Below, one piece after another: positions 1 through 9,544 of a stretch of 64,000 bases of DNA. The notes beneath the pieces were generated by a model. That model was not told where the DNA came from. It searched no databases and saw only the letters and a list, made by a program, of their open reading frames with translations. Within the stretch, counting starts at the first letter, position 1; every line of letters begins with the position of its first letter. The stretch lies in the NCBI RefSeq assembly GCF_009711225.1, contig NZ_WMIE01000001.1, positions 372,001 through 436,000 on the forward strand, in the 5' to 3' direction. The translations under genes and the position numbers were made by a program. This stretch comes from Paracoccus aestuariivivens. GTDB taxonomy: Bacteria; Pseudomonadota; Alphaproteobacteria; Rhodobacterales; Rhodobacteraceae.

Positions 1-138
1 AGAGACCAAAGAACCGACGCGCCTTGCTAGTTGGCTTTTTCGGGATTCGACTTATCCACAGGATTTTTAATGATTTTGGCGGAAACCCGCCGAGGTGAAA
101 TTCGCTGACGGGCGGGATTTGGCCAAAACCGGAATCGT
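1..138. other. intergenic stretch at left edge
   Basis: This is the region beyond the stop codon of the PPDK-like gene. A short GGCGG/CCGCC inverted repeat lies near 80-93 but no T-run follows it, so I do not call a terminator. I see no gene or RNA here. Confidence 0.4.
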
Positions 139-2700
139 CTACGACTGCGCCGCAGGGTCGGTTTTGGGCGATTCCTGAGCCATCAGGATCGATTCCTGCG
201 CCGCCGCAAGCCGCGCGACAGGGACGCGGAACGGCGAACAGGACACATAATTCACCCCTGCCCGCAGGCAGAACGCGATCGATTCCGGGTTGCCGCCATG
301 CTCGCCGCAAACCGAAATGGTGATCCCCGGAGACTGGCAACGGGCGCGCTCGGCCCCGATCGCGACCAGTTCTCCGACGCCATCGCGGTCAAGAATATGG
401 AACGGATCTTCGGCAAAGACGCCCTGCCCGACATAGGTTCCCATGAAGCGCCCCGCATCGTCGCGCGACAAACCATAGGTCATCTGGGTCAGGTCGTTCG
501 TGCCGAAAGACAGGAATGCTGCATGTTCGGCAATATCGCCCGCGCGCAAGGCCGCGCGCGGAGTTTCCACCATCACACCCAGGCGGTAAGTGAAGTCGCG
601 CCGCGTTTCGTTGCGGACGGCGGCAGCGACGGCGTCGATGCGGGTCTTGACCAGTTCGACCTCGCGACGGGCGCTCACCAGCGGGATCATGATCTCGGGG
701 ACGACAGGATCGCCGTTCTTGCTGGCAAGAATGGTGGCCTCGAAAATGGCGCGGGCCTGCATGTCGTAAATTTCGGGAACCGTGATGCCCAGACGAACGC
801 CGCGCATTCCCAGCATCGGGTTGAACTCGCTCAGCGCCTCGACCCGTCGGGTGACGTCAGATAGCGGCAGATCGAGCGACTCGGCCAGTTCACGCATCCC
901 CTCACGGTCATGCGGCAGGAACTCGTGCAAAGGCGGGTCGAACAGGCGGATGGTGACGGGAAGGCCCGCCATGATTTCGAACAAAGCAGCAAAGTCGCTG
1001 CGCTGCATCGGCAAGAGCCGTTCCAGCGACAGACGACGATCCTCGGGCTTGTCGGCGAAGATCATCTCGCGCATGGCAGGCAAACGTTGGTCGTCAAAGA
1101 ACATATGCTCGGTCCGGCACAGCCCGATGCCCTGCGCGTTGAACATCCGCGCGGTGCGGGCGTCCTCGGGCGTGTCGGCATTGGCCCTGATCCGGATGCT
1201 GGAATGCTGGTCGGCCCATTCCAGCAATTGGGTAAAGCTGTCGTCCAGTGCTGGTTCGAGCATCTCGGCCTCACCGGCAAGAACCTCGCCCGAGGTGCCG
1301 TCGATGGTGATTTTCTCGCCTTCGTGGAAAATCCGGCCACCCGTTTGCATGGTGCGGGCGCGGGTGTCGATCGACAGTCCCGAGACTCCGACGATGCACG
1401 GCAAACCGATCCCACGCGCGATCACGGCGGCATGGCTGGTCATCCCGCCACGTTCGGTCAGGACCGCGACAGCCGCATGCATCCCCCGCACATCTTCGGG
1501 CACAGTTTCGCGGCGGACCAGAACACAACGCTCGCCCCGCGCTTCGGCGGCCTGCGCTGCGGCGGCAGTGAATACGATCATACCGGTCGCCGCACCGGGA
1601 CTGGCATTGATACCCTTAGCGACCAGATCGCGCGGCGCGCCCGGATCAACCTGATAATGCAACAGGTCGGACAGCGCACGCGGCTCGACCCGAGTCACAG
1701 CCTCGGCAACCGGAATGATGCCGTCATGCGCCAGCGACACCGCGATCCTGACGCTGGCACGCGAACTGCGCTGGACCCTTACCGCGTCGATGATCGAAAG
1801 GTTGCTGTCCGAGACGGCGAATTCGATCTGCATTTCCTCGCGTAGGCGTTCGCGGCAGGCGACGCCGAAGCGGATCAGATCGGCAAAAACCTCGGGGGCG
1901 GCTTCCTCGAGCGAAGGACCACGCGGATCGCGGGTCAGGTACAGGGTTTCGGTCCCTTCTCGTTCGGCCCGACCCTGAGTTTGCCCGCGAAAACGTCCGG
2001 TGATCCGCGGCATCCCCGTGCTGCTGTCGACAAGCTGGATCGACCCCGAGCCGGTGACCCCCGGCCCGATCGCCAGCGCCATATCCTGCACGATCAACCC
2101 GAGCGCCGCTTGCGAGGGCGCACCCTTGGCCTGCCGCAGCAACCGCGCCGTCGGTCCGTCCCATGCCCGCGCCATCGAACGCAACACTTCGGCCAGTTGA
2201 CGTGCAGGGTCCTGAGGAAATTCCTCGTCGGTTTCGTTCTCGTAAGCGCGCAGGGCAGTCTGCAAATCACCCGCACAATCCGAAAACATGTCCGGATCAA
2301 GCCGCGCGACATGGATGGCATAGGACTGTACGAAGCCCAGATAGATCGCGTCCGCCGCCTTCTTGCCGCGCGATTCCACTAGACGGGCATGGCAGGCATT
2401 GTTGATGCCGACATTCAGCACCGTGCCGGGTCCGCCCCATGCCGGATTTGCGGCGGAGGGCCGGACGCTGACCAGCCCCTCCTCGCGTTCGATCAAGGCG
2501 GCAAGAGCCTGACGGTCAGGCGTCTGTCCTGCCGCAATCGCGCGGACCGCATCGGCCGAAATGGCAAAGCTTGTCGGTACGGGTAATTCCATCCGGACCA
2601 GACGCTGCAAGCATTTCGCCCTCCAGCCGTGACGCGCGACCTGAACCCCCGCCGACGGGGTAATTTCGACGATTGCATCAGGATCGGTGAGCGCTGTCAT
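139..2700 (-). CDS. pyruvate,phosphate dikinase-like PEP-binding protein with degenerate ATP-grasp domain
   Basis: The protein has 853 residues, slightly shorter than usual PPDK (about 880). PPDK interconverts pyruvate+ATP+Pi and PEP+AMP+PPi. The phosphohistidine domain is intact (GGMTSHAAV, His423), and so is the C-terminal PEP/pyruvate barrel (GTNDLTQMTYGLSRDDAG; CGEHGG with Cys near 798; SCSPFRVPVARLAAAQ). The N-terminal ATP-grasp half is eroded. The family GGKG...NLAEM element reads RHGWRAKCL, which puts Arg27 where Clostridium symbiosum PPDK has Lys22. Arg80 matches its Arg92. The Asp321 and Gln335 equivalents are Gln291 and Asp305, and only the Glu323 equivalent (Glu293) remains. A terminator separates the gene from glyS upstream. 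It is certainly a PPDK homologue; dikinase activity is doubtful, and 'putative PEP-binding protein' is the cautious name. Confidence 0.88.
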   Translation of the reverse strand: MTALTDPDAIVEITPSAGVQVARHGWRAKCLQRLVRMELPVPTSFAISADAVRAIAAGQTPDRQALAALIEREEGLVSVRPSAANPAWGGPGTVLNVGINNACHARLVESRGKKAADAIYLGFVQSYAIHVARLDPDMFSDCAGDLQTALRAYENETDEEFPQDPARQLAEVLRSMARAWDGPTARLLRQAKGAPSQAALGLIVQDMALAIGPGVTGSGSIQLVDSSTGMPRITGRFRGQTQGRAEREGTETLYLTRDPRGPSLEEAAPEVFADLIRFGVACRERLREEMQIEFAVSDSNLSIIDAVRVQRSSRASVRIAVSLAHDGIIPVAEAVTRVEPRALSDLLHYQVDPGAPRDLVAKGINASPGAATGMIVFTAAAAQAAEARGERCVLVRRETVPEDVRGMHAAVAVLTERGGMTSHAAVIARGIGLPCIVGVSGLSIDTRARTMQTGGRIFHEGEKITIDGTSGEVLAGEAEMLEPALDDSFTQLLEWADQHSSIRIRANADTPEDARTARMFNAQGIGLCRTEHMFFDDQRLPAMREMIFADKPEDRRLSLERLLPMQRSDFAALFEIMAGLPVTIRLFDPPLHEFLPHDREGMRELAESLDLPLSDVTRRVEALSEFNPMLGMRGVRLGITVPEIYDMQARAIFEATILASKNGDPVVPEIMIPLVSARREVELVKTRIDAVAAAVRNETRRDFTYRLGVMVETPRAALRAGDIAEHAAFLSFGTNDLTQMTYGLSRDDAGRFMGTYVGQGVFAEDPFHILDRDGVGELVAIGAERARCQSPGITISVCGEHGGNPESIAFCLRAGVNYVSCSPFRVPVARLAAAQESILMAQESPKTDPAAQS

Positions 2701-2754
2701 GATGCCTTCACATTAGGCATGTGCCACGGGATGCTGCAAGTGCGAAAGGATTGC

Positions 2755-2777
2755 AAAAAGGGGGCTTCTGCCCCCTT
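2755..2777 (-). terminator. rho-independent terminator after glyS
   Basis: On the minus strand a stem of AAGGGGG paired with CCCCCTT encloses a short loop and is followed by TTTTT. It lies about 55 bases beyond the glyS stop codon and before the PPDK-like gene. Confidence 0.75.
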
Positions 2778-2832
2778 GGGCCGGACCGCGCGGCCCGACC
2801 ATACCCTTGCGGGCATCGCAACTGTCCCGAGA

Positions 2833-4890
2833 TCAGCCCTCGATCCGGCCGAGATCGGCGATCAGCCGCCCCGCCTCTCGGATGCGCGAGAGCAGGTTCA
2901 GGCGGTTGCGACGGACAATCTGGTTGTCGGTGTTGATTTGCACCGCCTCGAAGAAGGCGTCGATCGGGGCGCGCAAGGTGGCGATGCCCTGCACGGCGGC
3001 CGGGAAATCCTCCAGCCGGACGGCCTCGCGGATCGCGGGCTCGGCCTTGTCGAGGGCGGCAAACAGCGCGCGTTCCTGCTCGGTCTCGGCGAATTTCTCG
3101 TCCGCACCGAAGCTGTATTCGACGCCGTCCTTTTCCTCGGCCTGAGTCAGGATGTTCGACGCGCGCTTGAGACCCTGCAGCAGGTTGGTGCCGTCCTCGG
3201 TCTTCAGCACCTCGCCAAGCGCGACGGCCCGGTTCACCAGCAGAACAAGGTCGTCATTCCCCGGCATCGCCAGAACCGCGTCGATAATGTCGTGACGCAC
3301 GCCCTGATCGCGCAGATAGACCTTCAGGCGATCGTGGAAGAAAGCCAGCAACTCGCCCGAATCCGCGCCCGGATAGCCCTTGGCGAAGACGTCCAGCAGG
3401 TTCGCGCGAACCTTGTTCGACAGGATCAGACGGATCACGCCAAGCGCGGCGCGACGCAACGCGAAGGGGTCTTTCGAGCCGGTCGGCTTTTCGCCGATGG
3501 CCCAGAATCCAGTCAGCGTATCCAGCTTGTCGGCCAGCGCTACGGCAGTCGAGACCGGAGCCGAGGGCACATCATCCGACGGACCCAGCGGCGAGTAATG
3601 GTCGCGCGCCGCATCGGCGACGGCGGCGGGCAGACCCGCCTCCAGCGCGTAATAGCGGCCCATCGTGCCCTGAAGCTCGGGGAACTCTCCGACCATCGCA
3701 GAACGCAGATCCAACTTGGCCACGCGCGCGGCCTGTTCGGCCAGATCGGCATCGGCACCAACCAGCGGCGCGATCTCACGCGCCAGCGCGGCGATGCGGG
3801 TGATGCGGTCAGCCTGAGAACCAAGCTTGCTCTGGAAAGTTACGGATTTCAGGCTTTCCGCCCAATCCGCCATGCCCGATTTCGCGGTCCGCAGATCATT
3901 GTCCCAGAAGAAGGCGGCATCCGACAGGCGCGCGGCCAGCACGCGCTGGTTGCCCTTCAGGATGGTCTCGCCATGATCCGGCGTCTCGATATTGGCGACC
4001 GTGACGAAGCCCTCGATGCGGCCCGTCTTGGGATTTTTGGCCGAGAAGAACTTCTGATGCTCTTTCATCGAGGTCTGCAGAACCTCGGCGGGCAGCGTCA
4101 GGAAGCGGTCCTCGATCGCGCCCATCAGCGGCACCGGCCATTCGACCAGGCCCGCGACTTCGGTCAGCAGACCGTCATCGGGCACGATTTCCCAGCCGCG
4201 CACGAAGGCAAGATTGGCGGCTTCCTGACGGATCGCGGCCTCGCGCTCGGACGAATCCAGCATGACCTTGGCGCGGCGCAGCTTGGCCGCGTAATCGTCA
4301 AAGCTGGAAACGGTGATCTGATCCGGGGCTATGAAGCGGTGGCCGCGGGTGGTGTTGCCCGAGGTAATGCCCTCGATCTCCAGCGGCACGACTTCCGCGC
4401 CTGCCTCATCGGTCAGGATGCAGATCATCGAATGCAGCGGACGCACCCAGCGCAGCGAACCCGAACCCCAGCGCATGGATTTCGGCCAAGGGAAGTCCCG
4501 GATGGTTGCGGTCAGGACCTCGGCCACGATCTCGGCGGCAGGGCGGCCCGCTTTCTCGATGGTGGCGAACCAGACTTGGCCCTTCTTGTCGTCGCGCGCT
4601 TCAAGCTGCTCGCGGGTCAGGCCGGTCGAGCGCAGGAAGCCTTCCAGCGCCGCTTCGGGGGCGTCGGTGCGCGGGCCCTTGCGTTCTTCGCGGGTGGTCG
4701 GGCTATGAGCGGTCAGCCCCTCGACGGTCAGGGTCAGACGGCGCGGGGTCGAGAAAGCACCCGCCGAGGCATAGGTCAAGCCAGCCTGAACCAGCCCGTC
4801 TGTCACCAGTTTTTTCAGGTCCTCACGGGCGCGGGCCTGCATCCGCGCCGGGATTTCTTCCGAGAATAGCTCGATCAGAAGGTCGGGCAT
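2833..4890 (-). CDS. glyS: glycine--tRNA ligase beta subunit
   Basis: This is the beta subunit of the bacterial alpha2-beta2 glycyl-tRNA synthetase, which charges tRNA-Gly in the cytoplasm. The 685 residues match the family length. The N-terminus (MPDLLIELFSEEIPARM) is the characteristic GlyS opening, and the C-terminal third carries the DALR-type anticodon-binding region (NKVRANLLDVFAKGYPG). The ATG start overlaps the stop of the DUF6446 gene by one base (TGATG), so translation is probably coupled. The alpha subunit glyQ lies two genes upstream on the same strand. A tRNA-Gly gene lies about 4.5 kb away. Confidence 0.97.
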   Translation of the reverse strand: MPDLLIELFSEEIPARMQARAREDLKKLVTDGLVQAGLTYASAGAFSTPRRLTLTVEGLTAHSPTTREERKGPRTDAPEAALEGFLRSTGLTREQLEARDDKKGQVWFATIEKAGRPAAEIVAEVLTATIRDFPWPKSMRWGSGSLRWVRPLHSMICILTDEAGAEVVPLEIEGITSGNTTRGHRFIAPDQITVSSFDDYAAKLRRAKVMLDSSEREAAIRQEAANLAFVRGWEIVPDDGLLTEVAGLVEWPVPLMGAIEDRFLTLPAEVLQTSMKEHQKFFSAKNPKTGRIEGFVTVANIETPDHGETILKGNQRVLAARLSDAAFFWDNDLRTAKSGMADWAESLKSVTFQSKLGSQADRITRIAALAREIAPLVGADADLAEQAARVAKLDLRSAMVGEFPELQGTMGRYYALEAGLPAAVADAARDHYSPLGPSDDVPSAPVSTAVALADKLDTLTGFWAIGEKPTGSKDPFALRRAALGVIRLILSNKVRANLLDVFAKGYPGADSGELLAFFHDRLKVYLRDQGVRHDIIDAVLAMPGNDDLVLLVNRAVALGEVLKTEDGTNLLQGLKRASNILTQAEEKDGVEYSFGADEKFAETEQERALFAALDKAEPAIREAVRLEDFPAAVQGIATLRAPIDAFFEAVQINTDNQIVRRNRLNLLSRIREAGRLIADLGRIEG

Positions 4891-5360
4891 CAGTCCATTA
4901 CTCCGCGTTCGGGGGTCTTGTCGTTGAATTGGTGCCAGCCGTAAGCGCGACCATCGGGATAGACGGCGATCACGCGATCCACATCGGGGCGGATCTCGGA
5001 CTGGGACAGATAGGCTTTGGCCGCACCACTGGCCAAATCGGCCTGCAACTGTCCGGCGTCAAAGCAGGAAAACCAGTTCGGGCCAACCAGCGGCGTCGGC
5101 TGCGCGAACACTTCCGCGCCCTCGGGCAGCGGCTGGTCTAGGCGAAAGCATCCGCGCCAGCGGATGGGCGAGCTTGAGGCGTCGATCGCCTCAAGATCGC
5201 CAGCCTCCAGCGGAACAGGCTGGCCATGCGCCATGACGGTGATCGTCACGCCGGCCGGGTCCACACGGTCATAGAAGCCATATTCCTGCGCATACCAGAC
5301 CCCGGCGCCAGCGGCCGCCGCGGCACCCAGTATCAGCAATGCGGGAATCCGGCCGTCCAA
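4890..5360 (-). CDS. DUF6446-family small membrane-anchored protein
   Basis: The protein has 156 residues, begins with one hydrophobic segment (about residues 5-23, IPALLILGAAAAAGAGVWYA) and continues with a soluble, probably periplasmic, domain. Two Cys residues lie in the middle (RGCFRL and FSCFDAG), and a conserved-looking YPDGRAYGWHQFN stretch lies near the C-terminus. The start codon is TTG, three bases beyond the glyQ stop. The gene sits between glyQ and glyS, an arrangement I recognise from Rhodobacteraceae, but its function is unknown. Its tight coupling to both synthetase genes suggests co-expression and need not mean a role in aminoacylation. Confidence 0.85.
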   Translation of the reverse strand: MDGRIPALLILGAAAAAGAGVWYAQEYGFYDRVDPAGVTITVMAHGQPVPLEAGDLEAIDASSSPIRWRGCFRLDQPLPEGAEVFAQPTPLVGPNWFSCFDAGQLQADLASGAAKAYLSQSEIRPDVDRVIAVYPDGRAYGWHQFNDKTPERGVMD

Positions 5361-5363
5361 GGA

Positions 5364-6326
5364 TCAGGCCCCGGCCGGGAAGGCCGGCAGCGGCTCGCCG
5401 GTCGCGGCCGAGGTGGTCACGAACAGGTCGGCACAGCGCTTCGCCAGCGCGCGCACCCGACCAATATAGGCCTGACGCTCGGTGACCGAGATCACACCGC
5501 GCGCGTCCAGCAGGTTGAACAGATGGCTGGCCTTGATCGCCTGATCATAGGCCGGATGCGCCATCGGGATATTGCGGCCCGCGCTGTCCGTCTCGGCGGC
5601 GTCCAGAATGCGGGCGCATTCGGCCTCGGCATTCTTGAAATGGGTCAGCAGCATCTCGGTATCGGCCTGCTCGAAGTTCCAGCGGGAATATTCGCGCTCG
5701 GCCTGACGGAAGATGTCGCCATAGGTCATCGGAATCGCGCTGTCGGGATCGTTGAAGGGCATGTCCATGACATGCTCGACGCCCAGCACATACATCGCCA
5801 GACGCTCAAGGCCATAGGTCAGCTCGCCCGAGACCGGGCGGCAATCATGCCCGCCGACCTGCTGGAAATAGGTGAACTGGCTGACTTCCATGCCGTCGCA
5901 CCAGACCTCCCAGCCAAGGCCCCAAGCGCCCAGCGTCGGGCTTTCCCAGTCGTCCTCGACAAAGCGCACGTCATGGATCATCGGGTCCAGACCGATCGCC
6001 TTCAGCGAGCCCAGATACAGATCCTGCAGGTTCGCGGGCGAGGGTTTGATGATGACCTGATATTGGTAGTAATGCTGCAACCGGTTCGGGTTTTCGCCAT
6101 AGCGGCCATCGGTCGGGCGGCGCGAGGGCTGCACATAGGCCGCAGCCCAAGGACGCGCCCCCAGCGAACGCAGCGTGGTCGCCGGATGGAAGGTCCCCGC
6201 GCCGACTTCCATATCATAGGGTTGCAGCACGGCGCAGCCCTGCGCGGCCCAATAGGATTGCAGGCGCAGGATCACGTCCTGAAAGCAGACGGGTTTCGCC
6301 GTCTGATTGTCCTTGGGGCTGGTCAT
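5364..6326 (-). CDS. glyQ: glycine--tRNA ligase alpha subunit
   Basis: This is the catalytic alpha subunit of tetrameric glycyl-tRNA synthetase. The frame stays open upstream, but the conserved start is the ATG at 6326 ([20 protein letters not shown]), giving 320 residues, close to the family length. Recognisable GlyQ segments follow: [23 protein letters not shown] in pieces, [20 protein letters not shown], and [14 protein letters not shown]. It heads a three-gene operon with the DUF6446 gene and glyS. The extra N-terminal 160 residues of the longer reading frame overlap the divergent SPOR-protein gene and do not resemble GlyQ. Confidence 0.97.
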   Translation of the reverse strand: MTSPKDNQTAKPVCFQDVILRLQSYWAAQGCAVLQPYDMEVGAGTFHPATTLRSLGARPWAAAYVQPSRRPTDGRYGENPNRLQHYYQYQVIIKPSPANLQDLYLGSLKAIGLDPMIHDVRFVEDDWESPTLGAWGLGWEVWCDGMEVSQFTYFQQVGGHDCRPVSGELTYGLERLAMYVLGVEHVMDMPFNDPDSAIPMTYGDIFRQAEREYSRWNFEQADTEMLLTHFKNAEAECARILDAAETDSAGRNIPMAHPAYDQAIKASHLFNLLDARGVISVTERQAYIGRVRALAKRCADLFVTTSAATGEPLPAFPAGA

Positions 6327-6411
6327 CGCCGCATCCTTTTGCATAACTGGCAAGTAGGTCAGCCGCCTTCTAGGCAGAGGGCGGCGCAGGGTCAATGAGA
6401 GGGAATTCCCG

Positions 6412-7878
6412 ATGCGGCGCTTTGCATACATCTTTGGCGCGGCTCTGCCGCTTTTAGGCGCGACTGGCGCGCTGGCCGAAGATGTCCTGATCCGGATCGA
6501 AGCCAAGCGCGGCTCGCAGGTCGCGCAATCCTCGGCTGAACGGTGGAGCGCCAAATTCAACGACGTGGTAACCTTCCCGCTTAGCGATGGCTGGATCGGC
6601 ATAGGGCTTGGTCCCCTGCCCCGCGACGAAGCCACGAACAGGCTGCGCCAGCTGAAAGCCGGGGGCGCGGTGCCCGGCGACAGCTTCCTCGCACCCGCAG
6701 GGCGCAACCTGACCCGTTTTGCCGGCCAGCCCTTGCCCGCCGCAGCGGCGGCAACACCGGCACCGGTAACTCCGGTCACCAACCCCACGACCATCCCTTT
6801 GAACACAGCGGCGGCAGATTCCGCGCAGGAAGTCGCGCCGGTTGCCGAACCAGCGCCCGTTCCTCAATCCGAACCCGAGCCTGCAAAGTTTTACCTGCGA
6901 ATCGATTCGACGACCGACCGCGCCAAAGCCGACGAGATATTGGCCAAATGGCGCGAGACCTTGCCCGAAGTGGGGATATGGACGCTGTCCAACGGTCGCT
7001 ACGCCATCGCAATGGGGCCACTGGACGAAACGGTTGGCGAAGCGTGGCTTGCTGCCTTCCGCCGCGCGGGCGCAGTGCCCAAGGATGCCTTCCTCGCTCC
7101 GGCAGAGGAAATTGGCGACGTGACCATTCCCGGAACGACGCCGGAACTGGGCGCTCCGCCAGTCGAGGGTACGACGCCTGTTGCGATGCCTCCGCTCGAG
7201 GATATCCAACGCGCGCTGCGTTGGGCAGGTCATTATGATGGCAGCATCGACGGCAAGGACGGCCCAATGACCCAGACCGCCATTGCCGACGAGATCGTGA
7301 ATCTGCGCACCTCGCCCGATACCGCGACCGCCATGATCGAACTGATCCGCCGCCGCGAGGCATGGCGCAGCGAAATGGGCCTGACCGAGTTGCGCGACAC
7401 CCATACCGGCTTGGCCATGCCGGTCCCGATGGACAAGCTGCAATTCGACCGGGCCGAGCGCGCGCTGTCGATCTATGGTCCCAAGGATGGCTCGGGTGCG
7501 GCGCTGATCCTGTTCTCGCAGACCGGTGGCCAACAGGAAATGTTGGACCTTGCCGGTCTTGTCACCGCGCTTGGCTGGGTTCCCACCCCGACGCGCCAGA
7601 TCCATAAGGGCACGATCACGCTGGATGGCCGCAACGACACCCATATCAGCCATGCCGAAGCGCGTGTGATCGACGGCAGGGTGCAGGGCTTTGTCCTGAT
7701 CTGGCCCGAGCGCGACCCGTTGGAGCAACGCCGGATCTCGGCTGAAATTGCGGACAACCTGACCCGATTTGCGCCGGCCGCAGCCGAGGCCGTGCCCGAG
7801 ACTCCGGTGATCGCGCCTGCGGCAATTCCGCCAGCTGCAACTTCGCAACGCGTCGAGACCCCGCCGACCACGCCCTGA
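6412..7878 (+). CDS. exported SPOR-like / peptidoglycan-binding-like protein
   Basis: The protein has 488 residues and a signal peptide ([15 protein letters not shown], cleavage near residue 22). Two related SPOR-like units follow, roughly residues 25-105 and 160-235. Each ends in a matching pattern ([11 protein letters not shown]...[11 protein letters not shown] and [11 protein letters not shown]...[11 protein letters not shown]). They are joined by a Pro/Ala/Glu-rich linker. Around residues 260-300 there is a peptidoglycan-binding-like helix-turn segment ([20 protein letters not shown]). The remaining ~180 residues form a domain I do not recognise, followed by a Pro/Ala tail. It is probably periplasmic and cell-wall associated. 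It is transcribed divergently from glyQ. The function is unknown. Confidence 0.85.
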   Translation: MRRFAYIFGAALPLLGATGALAEDVLIRIEAKRGSQVAQSSAERWSAKFNDVVTFPLSDGWIGIGLGPLPRDEATNRLRQLKAGGAVPGDSFLAPAGRNLTRFAGQPLPAAAAATPAPVTPVTNPTTIPLNTAAADSAQEVAPVAEPAPVPQSEPEPAKFYLRIDSTTDRAKADEILAKWRETLPEVGIWTLSNGRYAIAMGPLDETVGEAWLAAFRRAGAVPKDAFLAPAEEIGDVTIPGTTPELGAPPVEGTTPVAMPPLEDIQRALRWAGHYDGSIDGKDGPMTQTAIADEIVNLRTSPDTATAMIELIRRREAWRSEMGLTELRDTHTGLAMPVPMDKLQFDRAERALSIYGPKDGSGAALILFSQTGGQQEMLDLAGLVTALGWVPTPTRQIHKGTITLDGRNDTHISHAEARVIDGRVQGFVLIWPERDPLEQRRISAEIADNLTRFAPAAAEAVPETPVIAPAAIPPAATSQRVETPPTTP

Positions 7879-7885
7879 CAGGCGA

Positions 7886-9334
7886 TCAGCTTCGCCAGAA
7901 ACGTGGCAGGAACAGTACCAGCACGGTCATCAGTTCAAGCCGACCCACATACATGCCCGCCGTCATCATCCATTTGGCGGCGGTGGGAAGCTGATCGACC
8001 GCTCCGTTCGGGCTAAGTTCCGGCCCCCACAGCACACCGACGTTTGCAATCGAGGTCCACGCTCCGGTCAGGGCCGTCCTTGGATGCAGGCCGGTCATCG
8101 CCAATCCCATGACCAGCAAGCCAAAGGTCAGCATGAACAGTGTGAAGAACGTCATCACCGAATCAACGACATCGCGATCCAGCGGGCGGCCATCGTAAAG
8201 CAGGGGAAAGATCCGGTGCGGCGATTGCATCCGGCGCAACTGAGCTTTCACGGCCTGAAAAAGCACCAGATAGCGGAAGACCTTGACCGAACAGGCGGTC
8301 GAACCGGTACACCCTCCGATCAGTCCGATCACCACAAGAATAGCGAATGGGAAATGCCCCCATTGCGTGACATCGGTCGACGACAGTCCAGTGCCCGAGA
8401 AAGTAGAGACCACGTTGAACACGGTCTCGCGGATGATGGCCTCGGGGTGCTTTGCCTCGAGCCAGAGCAGGCGGTAGACCACGATTGCGGCAATGGCAAA
8501 GAAGGTCCAGCGCAGATAGGCGCGGATCTGGACGTCCTGCCACAACGGTTGAGCCGAGCCCCGCACCAGTTGCACCATGCGGATGAACGGGATCGAGGCG
8601 AGGATCATGAACACCGCAGCAGCATATTCCAGTACCCCGGCATAGGGCCCGAAACTGGCGTTGTAATTCGAAAATCCGCCGGTCGAGCAGGTCGACATGG
8701 CCAGCACGATGGCGTCGAAGCCCGTCATCCCCAACAGGATATAGACAATGGCGCAGATCGCGGTCAGCCCGATATAGACCCAGGTCATCTCGCGAGCGAT
8801 ATCGAAGGCGCGCGGCAGGATTTTCCCTAAAGTATCGAAGCCTTCCGACTTGAAGAACTGCATCCCGCCGACCTTCATCACCGGCAAAAAGATCATGGCA
8901 ACGACGATGATCCCCAGGCCGCCGGACCAGTTCAGAAAGCCGCGCCAGAAGTTGATGCCCTTGGGCAGGTTATCAAGTTCGGGCAATGCCGTCGCGCCGG
9001 TGGTGGTCAGACCCGACATCGCCTCGAAATAGGCATCGGTGAAGCCGACATAGGGGGCGCCGATCATAAAGGGCATCGCGCCCGCCGCAGGCAGCACGGC
9101 CCAGATCGCCGCTGTCAGCAGAAAAGCCTGCTCGATCGTCAGCGAATGATTCGCCCCATGTGTCGCCAAGGTGATCAGCCCGCCCGCCAGCATGGTCAGG
9201 AAGGCCGCCTCCAGAAACGACTTCCAATGCGGATCCCCCGCCATGAAATCGACGCACATGGGAATCACCATCGCCGCGCCCAGCGTGATGACCAGTTTGC
9301 CTATTGTATTGGCCACGGGGCGAATGTCGATCAT
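7886..9334 (-). CDS. trkH: Trk-type potassium uptake membrane subunit TrkH
   Basis: The protein has 482 residues and about ten hydrophobic segments, as in the Trk/Ktr/HKT K+ transporter family. The pore-loop signatures are present: MSGLTTTGATAL, CSTGGFSNYN, STFSGTGLSSTD and GGCTGSTACSVKVFR, each with the selectivity-filter glycine. It imports K+ together with a cytoplasmic TrkA NAD-binding subunit, which is not in this window. TrkH and TrkA are commonly unlinked. The gene converges on the SPOR-protein gene with a 7-base gap. Confidence 0.95.
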   Translation of the reverse strand: MIDIRPVANTIGKLVITLGAAMVIPMCVDFMAGDPHWKSFLEAAFLTMLAGGLITLATHGANHSLTIEQAFLLTAAIWAVLPAAGAMPFMIGAPYVGFTDAYFEAMSGLTTTGATALPELDNLPKGINFWRGFLNWSGGLGIIVVAMIFLPVMKVGGMQFFKSEGFDTLGKILPRAFDIAREMTWVYIGLTAICAIVYILLGMTGFDAIVLAMSTCSTGGFSNYNASFGPYAGVLEYAAAVFMILASIPFIRMVQLVRGSAQPLWQDVQIRAYLRWTFFAIAAIVVYRLLWLEAKHPEAIIRETVFNVVSTFSGTGLSSTDVTQWGHFPFAILVVIGLIGGCTGSTACSVKVFRYLVLFQAVKAQLRRMQSPHRIFPLLYDGRPLDRDVVDSVMTFFTLFMLTFGLLVMGLAMTGLHPRTALTGAWTSIANVGVLWGPELSPNGAVDQLPTAAKWMMTAGMYVGRLELMTVLVLFLPRFWRS

Positions 9335-9398
9335 GCGACCTTGCTAGCCGCGCCCCTTCTCTTGCGTCAAGCTTCTGCATCGTCGCGCGTTCAGACGC

Positions 9399-9427
9399 TT
9401 GCAACGTCCGGAAGCCTTGCCTATAGA
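9399..9427 (+). promoter_or_regulatory. sigma-70-type promoter of tRNA-Gly
   Basis: TTGCAA (9399-9404), a 17-base spacer and TATAGA (9422-9427) lie 10 bases before the mature tRNA 5' end. This is close to consensus for a housekeeping promoter. Confidence 0.75.
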
Positions 9428-9437
9428 AAGTCACGAC

Positions 9438-9511
9438 GCGGGTGTAGCTCAATGGTAGAGCAGCAGCCTTCCAAGCTGAATACGTGGGTTCGATTCCCAT
9501 CACCCGCTCCA
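9438..9511 (+). tRNA. tRNA-Gly (anticodon TCC)
   Basis: The 74-base gene folds as a cloverleaf. The acceptor stem is GCGGGTG with CACCCGC, the D-arm is GCTC/GAGC, and the anticodon loop CTTCCAA gives anticodon TCC, which reads GGA/GGG. The T-arm contains GGTTCGATTCC and the 3' end TCCA is encoded. The outermost pair of the anticodon stem is G-A. Confidence 0.97.
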
Positions 9512-9544
9512 CCATCCCCCACACAAGCGCGAAGCTCCGGAGTA

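Noticed and set aside
72..96. GGCGG/CCGCC hairpin near the left edge as a terminator
   Set aside because: The stem is only five base pairs and no T-run follows on either strand.
2629..4869. Long plus-strand open frame (746 codons) antisense to glyS
   Set aside because: GC-rich third positions of glyS open the opposite frame. The translation is Arg/Gly/Gln/His-rich with no family features, while the minus strand encodes full-length GlyS.
6454..7848. Minus-strand open frame (464 codons) opposite the SPOR-like gene
   Set aside because: The Arg/Gly/Cys-rich composition is typical of an antisense shadow. The plus strand has a signal peptide and repeated domains.
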